Shown here: positions 42,980-51,226 of the stretch, in pieces
How the letters are laid out: each line of letters opens with the position of its first letter
Numbering within the stretch: the stretch's first letter is position 1
NCBI GenBank assembly: GCA_944386225.1
Contig: CALXAH010000019.1
Location: 1 to 63,100 of the forward strand
Direction: 5' to 3'
Origin: an uncultured Gemmiger sp.
GTDB lineage: Bacteria > Bacillota > Clostridia > Oscillospirales > Ruminococcaceae
Length of the DNA stretch: 63,100 bases
Translations under genes and position numbers: made by a program
Notes under the pieces: model-generated
What the model saw: only the letters and a program-made list of their open reading frames with translations
Databases searched by the model: none
What the model was told of the DNA's origin: nothing

Positions 42980-45649
42980 TCAGTCCTTCTTGCCGGTGAA
43001 CACATCCTTCACCGACCGGGCGGCGATGCGGCCCACCCGCTTGACCATGTTGGGGGTCAGCTTCAGGGGAATGCCCTCGAAGGTGTTGTATTCCACATGG
43101 TACTTCTTCTCCAGATGGATGGCGTCGAACTTGCACTTGGTGGTGCACTGGCCGCAGCCGATGCACATCTCCTGGTTCAGCTGCACCGCGCCGCAACCCA
43201 GGCAGCGGCGGGTTTCCTGCTGCATCTGCTCCTCGGTAAAGGTGCAGCGCCCGTCCTCGAAGCTGTCCGGGCGGGTGGCCTTGTGCAGCGGCCGCTGGCG
43301 GGGCATCCGGTCAAAGCTTTCCAGGTCGGCGGCGGATTTGTCAAACTCCTTGTATACGCGGCGGTCGCGGCCGGCGGTCATGCTTACGCCCTCCCACACG
43401 AACCGGTGGATGGACACCGCGCCCTGCTTGCCCGCCGCGATGGCGTCGATGGCAAACCGCGGGCCGGAGTAGCAGTCGCCGCCCACAAACACGTCTTTCT
43501 GAGCGGTCTGGAAGGTGAGCGGGTCCGCCTGGGCGGTGTTGCCCCGGCCCAGTTCCACCGCGCTGCCCTCCAGCAGGCCGCCCCACTGGATGGACTGGCC
43601 GATGCTCAGCAGCACCCAGGCCGCCGGTACGGTCACGGTGTCGTTGTCGTCATACTGGGGGGCAAACCGGTGCTGGGCGTCGTATACGGCGGTGCAGCGG
43701 CGGAACACCACCCCGGCGATCCGGCCGTTTTCCACCAGCAGTTCCTTCGGGCCCCAGCCGTTGCGGATCACCACCGCTTCGGCCTCCGCCTCGGCAATTT
43801 CTTCCTCCAGCGCGGGCATCTCCTCCCGGCTTTCCAGGCAGTACAGCTCCACGCTTTCCGCCTGCTGGCGCACCGCGGTGCGGGCCACGTCGATGGCCAC
43901 GTTGCCGCCGCCGATCACCAGCACCCGGCCGTGCAGCGCCGGGCCCTTGCCCTGGCTGACCGCCCGCAAAAAGTCCACGCCGGCGATCACGCCCTCGGCG
44001 TCCTCGCCCGCCAGGCCCGGCGCGCGCCCGCCCTGGGCGCCGATGGCCAGATAGAACGCCTCAAACCCTTCGGCGCGCAGCTGGTCCAGGGTCACGTCCC
44101 GGCCCACCTCCACGCCGGTGCGGAACTCCACGCCCAGATCCCGCAGGATCTCGATTTCGGCGTTCACGATGCCGCGTTCCAGCCGGAACGCCGGGATGCC
44201 CTGGGTGAGCATACCGCCCAGCACCTGCTCCTTTTCAAACACGGTCACCTTGTAGCCGTCCACCGCCAGGAAATAGGCACAGGACAGGCCCGCCGGGCCC
44301 GCGCCGATCACCGCGATGGACTTGCCGTAGCCGTGGGCCTTTTCCGGCACAAACCGGTGCTCGGCCTTGAGCTCCTGATCCGCGATGAATTTCTTGATCT
44401 CGTCCACCGCCACCGGCTCGTCCAGACCGCCCCGGGTGCAGGCGCTCTCGCAGCTGCGGGGGCAGATACGGCCGCATACCGCCGGGAACGGGTTTTCTTT
44501 CTTGATCAGCTCCAGCGCCTCCCGGTACCGGCCCTGAGACGCCAGCTTGATGTATCCCTGTACCGCGATGTGGGCGGGGCAGGCGGTCTTGCAGGGGGCG
44601 GTGCCCTCCTCGGCCACGTCCTGCCGGTTCTCCCGATAGTCCACGTTCCAGTGCTCTTTGGTCCACACGTGATCCCGGGGCGAAACGGCCTCCGCGTCCG
44701 GGCCGTGGTCGCACAGCTTCTGGCCCAGCTTCAGCGCGTTTACCGGGCAGTTTTCCACGCACTGGCCGCAGGCCACGCACTTGTCGCTGTCGGTCACCGC
44801 CACATAGTTGGAGCGCACCATATCCGGCGCGTTGTAGTAGGAGGCATTGCGGATGGCATAGCAGCCGCAGCCGCAGCAGTTGCAGATGGCATAGGTCTCG
44901 GAGCCGTCGATGTTGGGCACCGAGTGCATCAGGCCGTTTTCCTCGGCCTTGCGCACGATCTCAAAGGCTTCCTCCCGGGTGATCTCCCGGGCGCGGCCGG
45001 TGCGGATGCAGTATTCCGCGCCCTCGTTCAGCTGCAGGCACATCTCCTTTTCCAGATGGCCGCAGCCCTCGCCCAGCAGCCGCCGGGAGGTGCGGCAGGA
45101 GCAGTCCGCCGCCGCAAACCGGGTGCTGCGGTTCAGGATATCCGCCACCTGCTCATAGGGCACGGCGTGGCTGTCCCCGTCGATGGCGCTCTGGATGGGG
45201 ATTACCCGCATGGGGGAGGCGCCCACCGGCAGTTTGGGGCTCAGCAGGCCGCCCCGCAGCCGGGCGTATTCCTCAAAGGCGGCGGGGATCTCCGGGTGCT
45301 TTTCGCACTGGGCCCGGTTGTTCATCATCTTTTCCATCACGCCGGGCACGAATACCGGCAGTTCAAACACGTCCACCCCGTTCTCGGAATGGAAGATGCT
45401 TACACCGGCCTCGGTCAGTTTGTCCAGCCGGGCCTTGGTCTCCTCCAGGGGCAGACCGCAGCGGCGGGCGATGGTCTCCAGCGGCTGGGGCTTGCGCAGC
45501 TCCAGCGCCAGGGCCACCTCGCACATCTCGTCGGTCACCACGCAGTTGAGCACCTTGTACTCGGGGGCGTTCTCGTCCAGCTTGACCAGCATCGCCACCG
45601 AGCCGCTGATCTTCTTGGCCAGTTTCAGGATGTTTTTGCGCACAGCCAT
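42980..45649 (-). CDS. Large Fe-S flavoprotein, GltD-like oxidoreductase
   Basis: An 889-residue protein. Residues 1-110 contain a winged-helix-like segment (IARRCGLPLEETKARLDKLT). Then comes a Cys-rich region (CSCRTSRR near 183, CNCCGCGC near 257), a 4Fe-4S motif CVACGQCVENCP (291-302), a GltD/DPYD-type N-terminal Fe-S domain (CKTACPAH, CGRICPRSCESACTRG, 353-407), an FAD site VIGAGPAGLSCAYF (448), an NAD(P) site VLVIGGGNVAIDVARTA and a C-terminal double ferredoxin motif (CLGCG, CIGCGQCTTKC). It probably moves electrons between NAD(P)H and ferredoxin-like partners. Its position between hypA and hypB is unusual and suggests a link to nickel or hydrogen metabolism. Confidence 0.88.
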   Translation of the reverse strand: MAVRKNILKLAKKISGSVAMLVKLDENAPEYKVLNCVVTDEMCEVALALELRKPQPLETIARRCGLPLEETKARLDKLTEAGVSIFHSENGVDVFELPVFVPGVMEKMMNNRAQCEKHPEIPAAFEEYARLRGGLLSPKLPVGASPMRVIPIQSAIDGDSHAVPYEQVADILNRSTRFAAADCSCRTSRRLLGEGCGHLEKEMCLQLNEGAEYCIRTGRAREITREEAFEIVRKAEENGLMHSVPNIDGSETYAICNCCGCGCYAIRNASYYNAPDMVRSNYVAVTDSDKCVACGQCVENCPVNALKLGQKLCDHGPDAEAVSPRDHVWTKEHWNVDYRENRQDVAEEGTAPCKTACPAHIAVQGYIKLASQGRYREALELIKKENPFPAVCGRICPRSCESACTRGGLDEPVAVDEIKKFIADQELKAEHRFVPEKAHGYGKSIAVIGAGPAGLSCAYFLAVDGYKVTVFEKEQVLGGMLTQGIPAFRLERGIVNAEIEILRDLGVEFRTGVEVGRDVTLDQLRAEGFEAFYLAIGAQGGRAPGLAGEDAEGVIAGVDFLRAVSQGKGPALHGRVLVIGGGNVAIDVARTAVRQQAESVELYCLESREEMPALEEEIAEAEAEAVVIRNGWGPKELLVENGRIAGVVFRRCTAVYDAQHRFAPQYDDNDTVTVPAAWVLLSIGQSIQWGGLLEGSAVELGRGNTAQADPLTFQTAQKDVFVGGDCYSGPRFAIDAIAAGKQGAVSIHRFVWEGVSMTAGRDRRVYKEFDKSAADLESFDRMPRQRPLHKATRPDSFEDGRCTFTEEQMQQETRRCLGCGAVQLNQEMCIGCGQCTTKCKFDAIHLEKKYHVEYNTFEGIPLKLTPNMVKRVGRIAARSVKDVFTGKKD

Positions 45650-45661
45650 GGTTCTTCCTCC

Positions 45662-46333
45662 TTACTGCTCTTTCCAGGCGCGGATCTGCCGGTCCAGCCA
45701 GCCGACCCAGGCCTCCATGCCCTCGCCGGTGCGGGCCGATACCGGGAACATCTTCAGCTGCGGGTTGCGCTGTCTGGCCCGCTGCTCCACCGCCGCCAGG
45801 TCAAAGTCGAATACCGGCAGGGTATCGATCTTGTTTACCAGCAGCGCGTGGCAGACCGAGAACATCAGCGGGTATTTCAGGGGCTTGTCGTCCCCCTCCG
45901 GCACCGACAGGATCATGGCGTTCTTGGCCGCGCCGGTGTCAAACTCCGCCGGGCAGACCAGATTGCCCACGTTTTCCAGGATCACGATGTCCAGCTCATC
46001 GGTGCCCAGCGCCTCCAGGCCCTGCCGGGTCATGGCCGCGTCCAGGTGGCACATGCCGCCGGTGTGCAGCTGGATCACCCGGGCCCCGGTGGCCGAAATG
46101 GTGTGGGCGTCCACGTCTGAGTCAATGTCCGCCTCCATCACCCCGACCCGCCAGCCGCGCTGCACCAGCGCCGGAATGGTGCCCATCAGGGTGGTGGTCT
46201 TGCCCGACCCGGGGCTGGACATCAGATTCAGCAGGAACACACCCTTTGCTTTCAGTTCCTGCCGCAGCGCCTCGGCGTCCCGGTCGTTGCAGTCCAGCAC
46301 GCTCTTTTTGATCTCAATCACCTTGAATGCCAT
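45662..46333 (-). CDS. hypB: Hydrogenase/urease nickel incorporation GTPase HypB
   Basis: A 223-residue GTPase of the SIMIBI class. The P-loop is NLMSSPGSGKTTTLMGTIPA, followed by MEADIDSDVDAHTI, the metal segment TGGMCHLDAAM, ENVGNLVCPAEFDTG and VNKIDTLPVFDFD. The N-terminal His-rich or CxxCGC nickel store seen in some HypB is absent. It drives nickel transfer with HypA. It is the first gene of the hypB-oxidoreductase-hypA unit and is divergent from a LysR gene. Confidence 0.93.
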   Translation of the reverse strand: MAFKVIEIKKSVLDCNDRDAEALRQELKAKGVFLLNLMSSPGSGKTTTLMGTIPALVQRGWRVGVMEADIDSDVDAHTISATGARVIQLHTGGMCHLDAAMTRQGLEALGTDELDIVILENVGNLVCPAEFDTGAAKNAMILSVPEGDDKPLKYPLMFSVCHALLVNKIDTLPVFDFDLAAVEQRARQRNPQLKMFPVSARTGEGMEAWVGWLDRQIRAWKEQ

Positions 46334-46419
46334 GCCTGGTTCCTCCGTTTCCGGCTGTGGATTTTTTGTCATTCTTATTGTATCACCCGGGCGTGCCGCC
46401 GTAAAACAACAACTTTGCG

Positions 46420-46448
46420 TTGCGTGATACAATGTTTTGTTGTAGAAT
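46420..46448 (+). promoter_or_regulatory. Promoter of the LysR gene
   Basis: TTGCGT, 17 bases, TAGAAT. The hypB-lysR gap also has a spaced ACAACA/TGTTGT pair around this promoter, a possible site for the LysR protein. Confidence 0.55.
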
Positions 46449-46474
46449 AAACGCAGAAACGGAGGGATGCGCCG

Positions 46475-47401
46475 ATGCAGATGCGGGCAATCGAATCTTT
46501 TCTGGCCCTGTATGAGGATCGCAGCTTTTCCAAGGCCAGCCGCCGGCTGTACATCACCCAGCAGGGGCTGAGCCGCCAGATCCAGGCGCTGGAAAAGGAA
46601 CTGGGGCGGCAGCTGTTTACCCGGGGGCGGCTGGGCAGCGAGCCCACCGAAACCGCCCATCTGCTCTATCCCTACTACCGGCAGATCGCGGATATCTACC
46701 GGGCGTCGGCGGCGGTGCTGGGCAGCGCGCCGGGCCGGGGCACACCATTGCGGGCGGGATTCGCCACCGGTTTGTCCAGCGCCGCGGACCCGGATTTTCT
46801 GCTGGAATTCCAGCGCCTGCACCCGGAACTGGAGGTGGAGATCCAGGAATGGAGCAAGGACCAGTGCATCCGCAAGCTGCTGCAGGGCCAGCTGGATGTG
46901 GCGTTCCTGATCAACCCTTTCCCGGAAAACCTGTTCCGTACCTGCCGCATCACCGGCGACCGGATGTACGCCGCCATCCACGAATCCAACCCTCTTGCCC
47001 GGGAGGACGGCCCGCTTTCCTTTTCGGTGCTGGACCGGCTGCCGCTGATTACCGGCTCGCCGGAGAACGCCCTGCGCCAGTTCTTTGACTACTGCTGCGC
47101 GCTGGCCCGGATCCATCCCCAGATCCGGCTGGCCTCCAGCCACAACCTGGACGTGGTCAACGCCATGACCGAGGATATGGGGGTGGCCACCCTGAACTCG
47201 GCCATGGCCCTGCGGGTGACCAACCCGGCGGTGCGCATCCGCCGGCTGGAACTGCCCTGCGACGGCTATCTGTACGGCTGCGCCCCGCTCTACTGCGCGC
47301 CGGACAGCCCCGCGGTGCAGGTGCTGCAGTACGCCCAGAGCTACTACGCCCATCATCCGCTGCCGGTCTATCCCGATCCGCCCGCCCGGCCGGAAAACTG
47401 A
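46475..47401 (+). CDS. LysR family transcriptional regulator
   Basis: A 308-residue LysR regulator. The HTH is at the N-terminus (MRAIESFLALYEDRSFSKAS, then QQGLSRQIQALEKELGRQLF). The periplasmic-binding-like effector domain begins near residue 90 (LRAGFATGLSS) and contains LDVAFLINPFPENLF. It is divergent from hypB, the classic arrangement for a LysR that controls its neighbour, so regulation of the hypB operon is likely. Start ATG at 46475 or, two codons later, 46481. Confidence 0.9.
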   Translation: MQMRAIESFLALYEDRSFSKASRRLYITQQGLSRQIQALEKELGRQLFTRGRLGSEPTETAHLLYPYYRQIADIYRASAAVLGSAPGRGTPLRAGFATGLSSAADPDFLLEFQRLHPELEVEIQEWSKDQCIRKLLQGQLDVAFLINPFPENLFRTCRITGDRMYAAIHESNPLAREDGPLSFSVLDRLPLITGSPENALRQFFDYCCALARIHPQIRLASSHNLDVVNAMTEDMGVATLNSAMALRVTNPAVRIRRLELPCDGYLYGCAPLYCAPDSPAVQVLQYAQSYYAHHPLPVYPDPPARPEN

Positions 47402-47442
47402 ACCGGCGCGCGCCTTGCACCCCAAGGCGCGCGCCGGTTTTT
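47401..47442. terminator. Bidirectional terminator
   Basis: A 17-bp perfect stem (aaccggcgcgcgccttg with caaggcgcgcgccggtt), five-base loop and T tail, between convergent lysR and the SPFH gene. Confidence 0.9.
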
Positions 47443-47449
47443 CAATATG

Positions 47450-48553
47450 TCAGGAGGCGTGCCGTTCCAGCAGCTGCTGCAGCTGGGCCAGCAGATCGCC
47501 GTTTCCGCTCAGGCTGATGCTGCCCACGTTCTCGCAGATCCGCTCGATATACTCCATCTCTTTCAGCCGCATCAGGGTGCGGTTTTCCTCCATCAGGCGG
47601 GCGGTGTTCAGCAGGCTGCGGGTGGAGGCCACCTCCTCCCGCCGGGTGATCACGTTGGCCTGGGCCCGCTTTTCCGCCACCAGCACCGTGTTCATGATCT
47701 CCCGGATCTCGCCGGGCAGGATGATGTCCTTGACGCCGCCGTCGGTGATCTCCAGATACAGGGCCGGGGCCTTTTCCCGCAGCCGGGCCAGTACCTGGGC
47801 GGACAGCTGCTCTTTGCTCTCCAGCAGTTCGTCCAGCCGCTGCACCCCCACGAACTCCCGCAGGGCCAGCTGCACCGCCACATGCAGCTGTTCGGCGTAG
47901 TCGTCGATCTCGGTCAGCACCTTTACCCAGTCGGTGATGCGGTAGCTGCATACGTAGTTGATCCGCACGCTCACCTTGTCCCGGGTCAGGATTTCCTGGC
48001 CGGTCACGTTCAGCTGGGTCAGCCGGGTGTCCACCATGTCGGCCTCCACCAGCACACCATTGCGCCAGAAGTGGTATGTACCCCCATCCAGCACCCGCTG
48101 CAGCCGGTGGTCAAAATACAGCCGGGCTTTCTGGTAATCCTCCACATCCACCCGCTGGCACAGCGCGGAGGGCAGCCGGGCCAGCACGTAGGCGGGTACC
48201 TCCGGCCCTACCTCCGGGCTGGCGGTGTCCACCAGCTGAAAGGTGTGTTCGCCCCGCAGGTTCCAGAAGGCGTGCCGGCCCTTGCGCAGGGCTTCCTGGA
48301 ACACCCCGTTCACGTAATGCAGCGCCAGCTGCTGGTCCGCTACCTCCACCGAAGCGGCAGCCCGGGCAATGGCCGGGTCCTCCAGCAGCTGTTCCAGCGG
48401 GCAGAGCGCCGAATGCAGGGGTTCGCTCACCGGCAGAATTTCCGCCTGCCGTCCGCCGAACAGCCAGTGCCGCCCCGGCTCCAGCATTCGCACAAATTTT
48501 CCGTGACGGAACAGCAGCCCGCGCTGATTGTCCTGAACGATGATGGCTTTCAT
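47450..48553 (-). CDS. SPFH-domain protein without membrane anchor
   Basis: A 367-residue protein starting at the ATG at 48553 after GGAGG. The N-terminal third (IIVQDNQRGLLFRHGKFVRM) is a beta-rich segment related to slipin starts, followed by a Band 7 domain (ARLYFDHRLQRVLDGGTYHF, EADMVDTRLTQLNVTGQEIL) and a helical tail (NTVLVAEKRAQANVITRREE). Unlike the gene at 2 kb, there is no transmembrane helix and no NfeD partner. It stands alone between two terminator-like structures. Function unknown; membrane-peripheral scaffold is the family expectation. Confidence 0.85.
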   Translation of the reverse strand: MKAIIVQDNQRGLLFRHGKFVRMLEPGRHWLFGGRQAEILPVSEPLHSALCPLEQLLEDPAIARAAASVEVADQQLALHYVNGVFQEALRKGRHAFWNLRGEHTFQLVDTASPEVGPEVPAYVLARLPSALCQRVDVEDYQKARLYFDHRLQRVLDGGTYHFWRNGVLVEADMVDTRLTQLNVTGQEILTRDKVSVRINYVCSYRITDWVKVLTEIDDYAEQLHVAVQLALREFVGVQRLDELLESKEQLSAQVLARLREKAPALYLEITDGGVKDIILPGEIREIMNTVLVAEKRAQANVITRREEVASTRSLLNTARLMEENRTLMRLKEMEYIERICENVGSISLSGNGDLLAQLQQLLERHAS

Positions 48554-48817
48554 ATGGATAACCTCCTTTATAAAGGGAAAGAATCGGGGGCGTTTTCCCA
48601 CGGGCGGCCCTGTGCGGCCGCGGGCTTGAGCGCGTTTGTCCGGCAGGCGGAAGAAATGTCTCTGGCCTGCGCGGCAATCCGCGCGGTATCCGCCCGCGGG
48701 CAGGGCCCGGGGCCGCTGCCCCCAAACGGGGACGGGGAAACCGCCGGAACTGGTGCCCCTTGCGGGGCGCTGCCGCGAAAAGCGGCTCCGTACCAATCGG
48801 CTGTGCGGAATGCACAG

Positions 48818-48861
48818 GCAGGATTTGAACCTGCGAATAATAAAGAGGGGAGTCGAACCCC
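48818..48861 (-). other. Two tRNA T-arm-like hairpins (possible tRNA relic)
   Basis: On the minus strand two stem-loops resemble tRNA T-arms: GGGG TTCGACT CCCC (48847-48861) and GCAGG TTCAAAT CCTGC (48818-48834). No acceptor stem or anticodon arm can be paired around either, so neither is an intact tRNA. The surrounding 48554-49023 stretch holds no credible gene. Confidence 0.35.
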
Positions 48862-49023
48862 GCGCGTTGCCGCGTTGCCATACAGCGCCCGTCCGGCATA
48901 CGCTTCGGAAATTCCCCGCGCACCGCGGCGGTCTGCCAGCCGCCCTGACCGGCCCTGCACCCAGAGAATACCAGATTTTTCCGCCCGGTTCATGGAAAAA
49001 AAGGTGCGCACTTGCCTTCCGTG

Positions 49024-49070
49024 TGACCTTATCACAGAACCCCGCCCGGATTCGGGGTATACTAAGGTCA
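49024..49070 (+). promoter_or_regulatory. Inverted repeat straddling the trxA -10 region
   Basis: TGACCTTA (49024-49031) and TAAGGTCA (49063-49070) are perfect inverted copies. Between them lies a second stem (CCCCG/CGGGG) and TATACT, a good -10 element; the -35 is poor. This looks like a regulated promoter needing or blocked by a DNA-binding protein. Confidence 0.5.
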
Positions 49071-49095
49071 AACAAAAGGAAAGGAGCTGGCAACT

Positions 49096-49419
49096 ATGGC
49101 CGCTTTGAATATCAGTCAGGAACAATTTCGTGAGATGATCCAGGGGGATAAGCCCGTACTGGTGGACTTCTGGGCGCCCTGGTGCGGCTACTGCCGCCGG
49201 ATCGCCCCGGTCTACGAAAAGATCGCCGAGGAATACGGCGACCGGTTGACGGCGGTAAAACTCAACATCGACGAGGCCGAACAGGTCACCGAGGAGGAGG
49301 GCGTGGAGGTCATCCCCACCCTGATCCTGTACAAGAACGGCAAGGCGCTGGACTCGGTGGTGAACCCCGGTTCCAAGGCGGCCATCGACCAGTTTATCCG
49401 GGAGGCCCTGGAAAAGTAA
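49096..49419 (+). CDS. trxA: Thioredoxin
   Basis: A 107-residue thioredoxin with active site FWAPWCGYCRRIAPVY (CGYC rather than the classical CGPC), the cis-Pro in VEVIPTLILYKNG and a C-terminal helix. The CGYC variant is common in clostridial thioredoxins paired with a dedicated reductase. It is co-transcribed with trxB 13 bases downstream. Strong RBS AAAGGAG. Confidence 0.96.
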   Translation: MAALNISQEQFREMIQGDKPVLVDFWAPWCGYCRRIAPVYEKIAEEYGDRLTAVKLNIDEAEQVTEEEGVEVIPTLILYKNGKALDSVVNPGSKAAIDQFIREALEK

Positions 49420-49432
49420 GGAGGCAGCGTCC

Positions 49433-50362
49433 ATGAGCGAACCCCATGTATACGACATGATCGTGGTGGGCGGCGGCCCCGGCGGCTATACGGCCGCTTT
49501 GTACGCCGCCCGGGCCGGGCTGGATACCCTGGTGCTGGAGAAGCTCTCCGCCGGGGGCCAGATGGCCCTGACCGAACAGATCGACAACTACCCCGGTTTT
49601 GAGGAGGGCATCGACGGCTTTACCCTGGCGGAACGGATGCAGACCCAGGCCGAGCGGTTCGGTGCAAAGACCGAATACGCCCAGGTGGACCGTATGGATC
49701 TGACCGCGGTTCCCAAGGTGCTGGAGACCAGCGAGGGCGTTTTTTATGCCCGCACCGTGGCGGTGGCCACCGGGGCCAATCCCCGGGAACTGGGCCTGCC
49801 CGGCGAAGCGGCCCTGACCGGCCGGGGCGTGGCCTACTGCGCTGCCTGCGACGGGATGCGGTATAAAGGCAAAACCGTGGTGGTCGTGGGGGGCGGCAAC
49901 TCCGCCGCCGCGGACGCGATGCTGCTCAGCCGGGTGGCAAAAAAGGTGATTCTGGTGCACCGGCGGGATACCCTGCGGGCTACCAAAATTTATCACGCCC
50001 CGCTGATGCAGGCGCAGAACATCGAGTTCCGCTGGAACAGTGTGGTGGCGGAACTGCTGCAGGACGGCAAGCTCACCGGCGTGAAGCTGCGGGATGTGAA
50101 CACCGGCGAGGAAACCACCCTGCCCTGCGACGGGGTGTTCATCAGCGTGGGCCGCAAGCCCGCCACCGACCTGGTGGCGGGGCAGCTGACGCTGGATCGC
50201 AGCGGGTACATCGTGGCGGATGAAACCACCCGCACCAACATCCCCGGCGTGTACGCTGTGGGGGATGTGCGCACCAAACCCCTGCGCCAGGTGGTAACGG
50301 CGGTGGCCGACGGGGCCGCGGCGGTGCACATGGCGGAGGAGTATCTGGCGGGAGGCGAATAA
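49433..50362 (+). CDS. trxB: Thioredoxin reductase
   Basis: A 309-residue low-molecular-weight thioredoxin reductase. FAD site: VVGGGPGGYTAALYAARAGL. Redox pair: AYCAACDGMRYKGK (CAAC in place of the common CATC). NADPH site: VVVVGGGNSAAADAMLLS with HRRDTLRA. C-terminal FAD segment: VYAVGDVRTKPLRQVVTAVA. HRRDTLRA fits NADPH use. It reduces the TrxA encoded just upstream, which in turn can serve Bcp and ArsC of this window. Confidence 0.95.
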   Translation: MSEPHVYDMIVVGGGPGGYTAALYAARAGLDTLVLEKLSAGGQMALTEQIDNYPGFEEGIDGFTLAERMQTQAERFGAKTEYAQVDRMDLTAVPKVLETSEGVFYARTVAVATGANPRELGLPGEAALTGRGVAYCAACDGMRYKGKTVVVVGGGNSAAADAMLLSRVAKKVILVHRRDTLRATKIYHAPLMQAQNIEFRWNSVVAELLQDGKLTGVKLRDVNTGEETTLPCDGVFISVGRKPATDLVAGQLTLDRSGYIVADETTRTNIPGVYAVGDVRTKPLRQVVTAVADGAAAVHMAEEYLAGGE

Positions 50363-50363
50363 T

Positions 50364-50576
50364 ATGAAAGAACGCATCAAACGCTGGCGGCGTCCGGCCC
50401 TGTTTATCCTGGGCGGCGCGCTGGCGGGCCTGGCCTGGCATTACCTGGTGGGATGCTCCGGCAACAGCTGTACCATCGCCGCCAGCCCGGTCAATTCCAT
50501 GCTGTATATGGCGGTGATCGGCTGGCTGCTGTCGGTGGCGCTGGCCCCCGGCTGCCGGGGAAACTGCCGCCGCTGA
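50364..50576 (+). CDS. DUF6132 family small membrane protein
   Basis: A 70-residue protein with two membrane helices (ALFILGGALAGLAWHYLVGC and MLYMAVIGWLLSVAL). Between them is the family hallmark GCSGNSCTIAASPVNS, and it ends in PGCRGNC. Similar proteins often lie beside thioredoxin or rhodanese genes, and the Cys pairs suggest redox or sulfur handling in the membrane. It starts one base after trxB. Confidence 0.8.
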   Translation: MKERIKRWRRPALFILGGALAGLAWHYLVGCSGNSCTIAASPVNSMLYMAVIGWLLSVALAPGCRGNCRR

Positions 50577-50589
50577 ATTATCGCAAACC

Positions 50590-50620
50590 GGCCGCGGGCG
50601 AAAGCCCGCGGCCTCTTTTT
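50590..50620 (+). terminator. Terminator of the trx operon
   Basis: Stem ggccgcgggc with gcccgcggcc, GAAA loop, tcttttt tail. Confidence 0.92.
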
Positions 50621-50639
50621 GTGCCGCCGCCTTTCCCGA

Positions 50640-50668
50640 TTGCAAGACCCCGCCGCCCGTGCTATGAT
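50640..50668 (+). promoter_or_regulatory. Promoter of the kinase/macro-domain genes
   Basis: TTGCAA, 17 bases, TATGAT, 25 bases before the next start codon. Confidence 0.65.
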
Positions 50669-50693
50669 GGAACTGGTACAGGAGGATACGGAC

Positions 50694-51209
50694 ATGGTCA
50701 TTCTGATCGCGGGGGCTTCCCACACCGGGAAAACCGCCCTGGCCCGGCGGCTGGTGAAACAATACGGGTATTTCTGTTTGTCCATCGACCATCTGAAGAT
50801 GGGGCTGATCCGCAGCGGGTACACCGCCCTCACCCCCTTGAGCGATGACCGGGAACTGACCGGTTACCTGTGGCCGGTGGTGCGGGAGATGATCAAAACC
50901 GCCATCGAAAACGGCCAGGACCTGATCGTGGAGGGCTGCTATATTCCTTTTGACTGGCAGCAGGATTTCCCGGCGGAGTACCGCACCCATATCCGGTATA
51001 TCTGCCTGGTGATGAGCGAGGAATATATCCGCCGTCATTACCGGGAGATCAAGGAATACGCCAGCGTGGCGGAACAGCGGCTGGACGATTCGGCCTGCAC
51101 GCTGGACACCCTGCTGCGGGACAACGCCCAGACGCGGGAGGCATGCCGCCGGTACGGGCTGGAGCCCGTCCTGATCGAGCAGGAGTATCCGACAGAATTC
51201 AAGCTGTAA
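50694..51209 (+). CDS. Small P-loop kinase, zeta-toxin/AAA-like
   Basis: A 171-residue P-loop protein with Walker [19 protein letters not shown] at the N-terminus, an acidic [11 protein letters not shown] segment after strand 2 and [12 protein letters not shown] as a Walker B-like strand. It resembles small-molecule kinases and zeta-toxin folds. Neither an antitoxin nor a substrate is evident. The ATG at 50694 follows GGAGG, and it is followed after 17 bases by the macro-domain gene, so the two are likely co-expressed. Confidence 0.75.
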   Translation: MVILIAGASHTGKTALARRLVKQYGYFCLSIDHLKMGLIRSGYTALTPLSDDRELTGYLWPVVREMIKTAIENGQDLIVEGCYIPFDWQQDFPAEYRTHIRYICLVMSEEYIRRHYREIKEYASVAEQRLDDSACTLDTLLRDNAQTREACRRYGLEPVLIEQEYPTEFKL

Positions 51210-51226
51210 CAAAGGAGGCGCCTTGT

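Noticed and set aside
42875-46120. A 1081-codon plus-strand frame opposite hypA, the Fe-S protein and hypB
   Set aside because: Antisense shadow over three well-supported genes.
46334-47425. Upstream extension of hypB to 47425
   Set aside because: It would run antisense through the LysR gene; the RBS and family length place the start at 46333.
48554-49093. Upstream extension of the SPFH gene to 49093
   Set aside because: The extension covers the tRNA-like hairpins and has Pro/Arg-rich noise; GGAGG and the family start fix the ATG at 48553.
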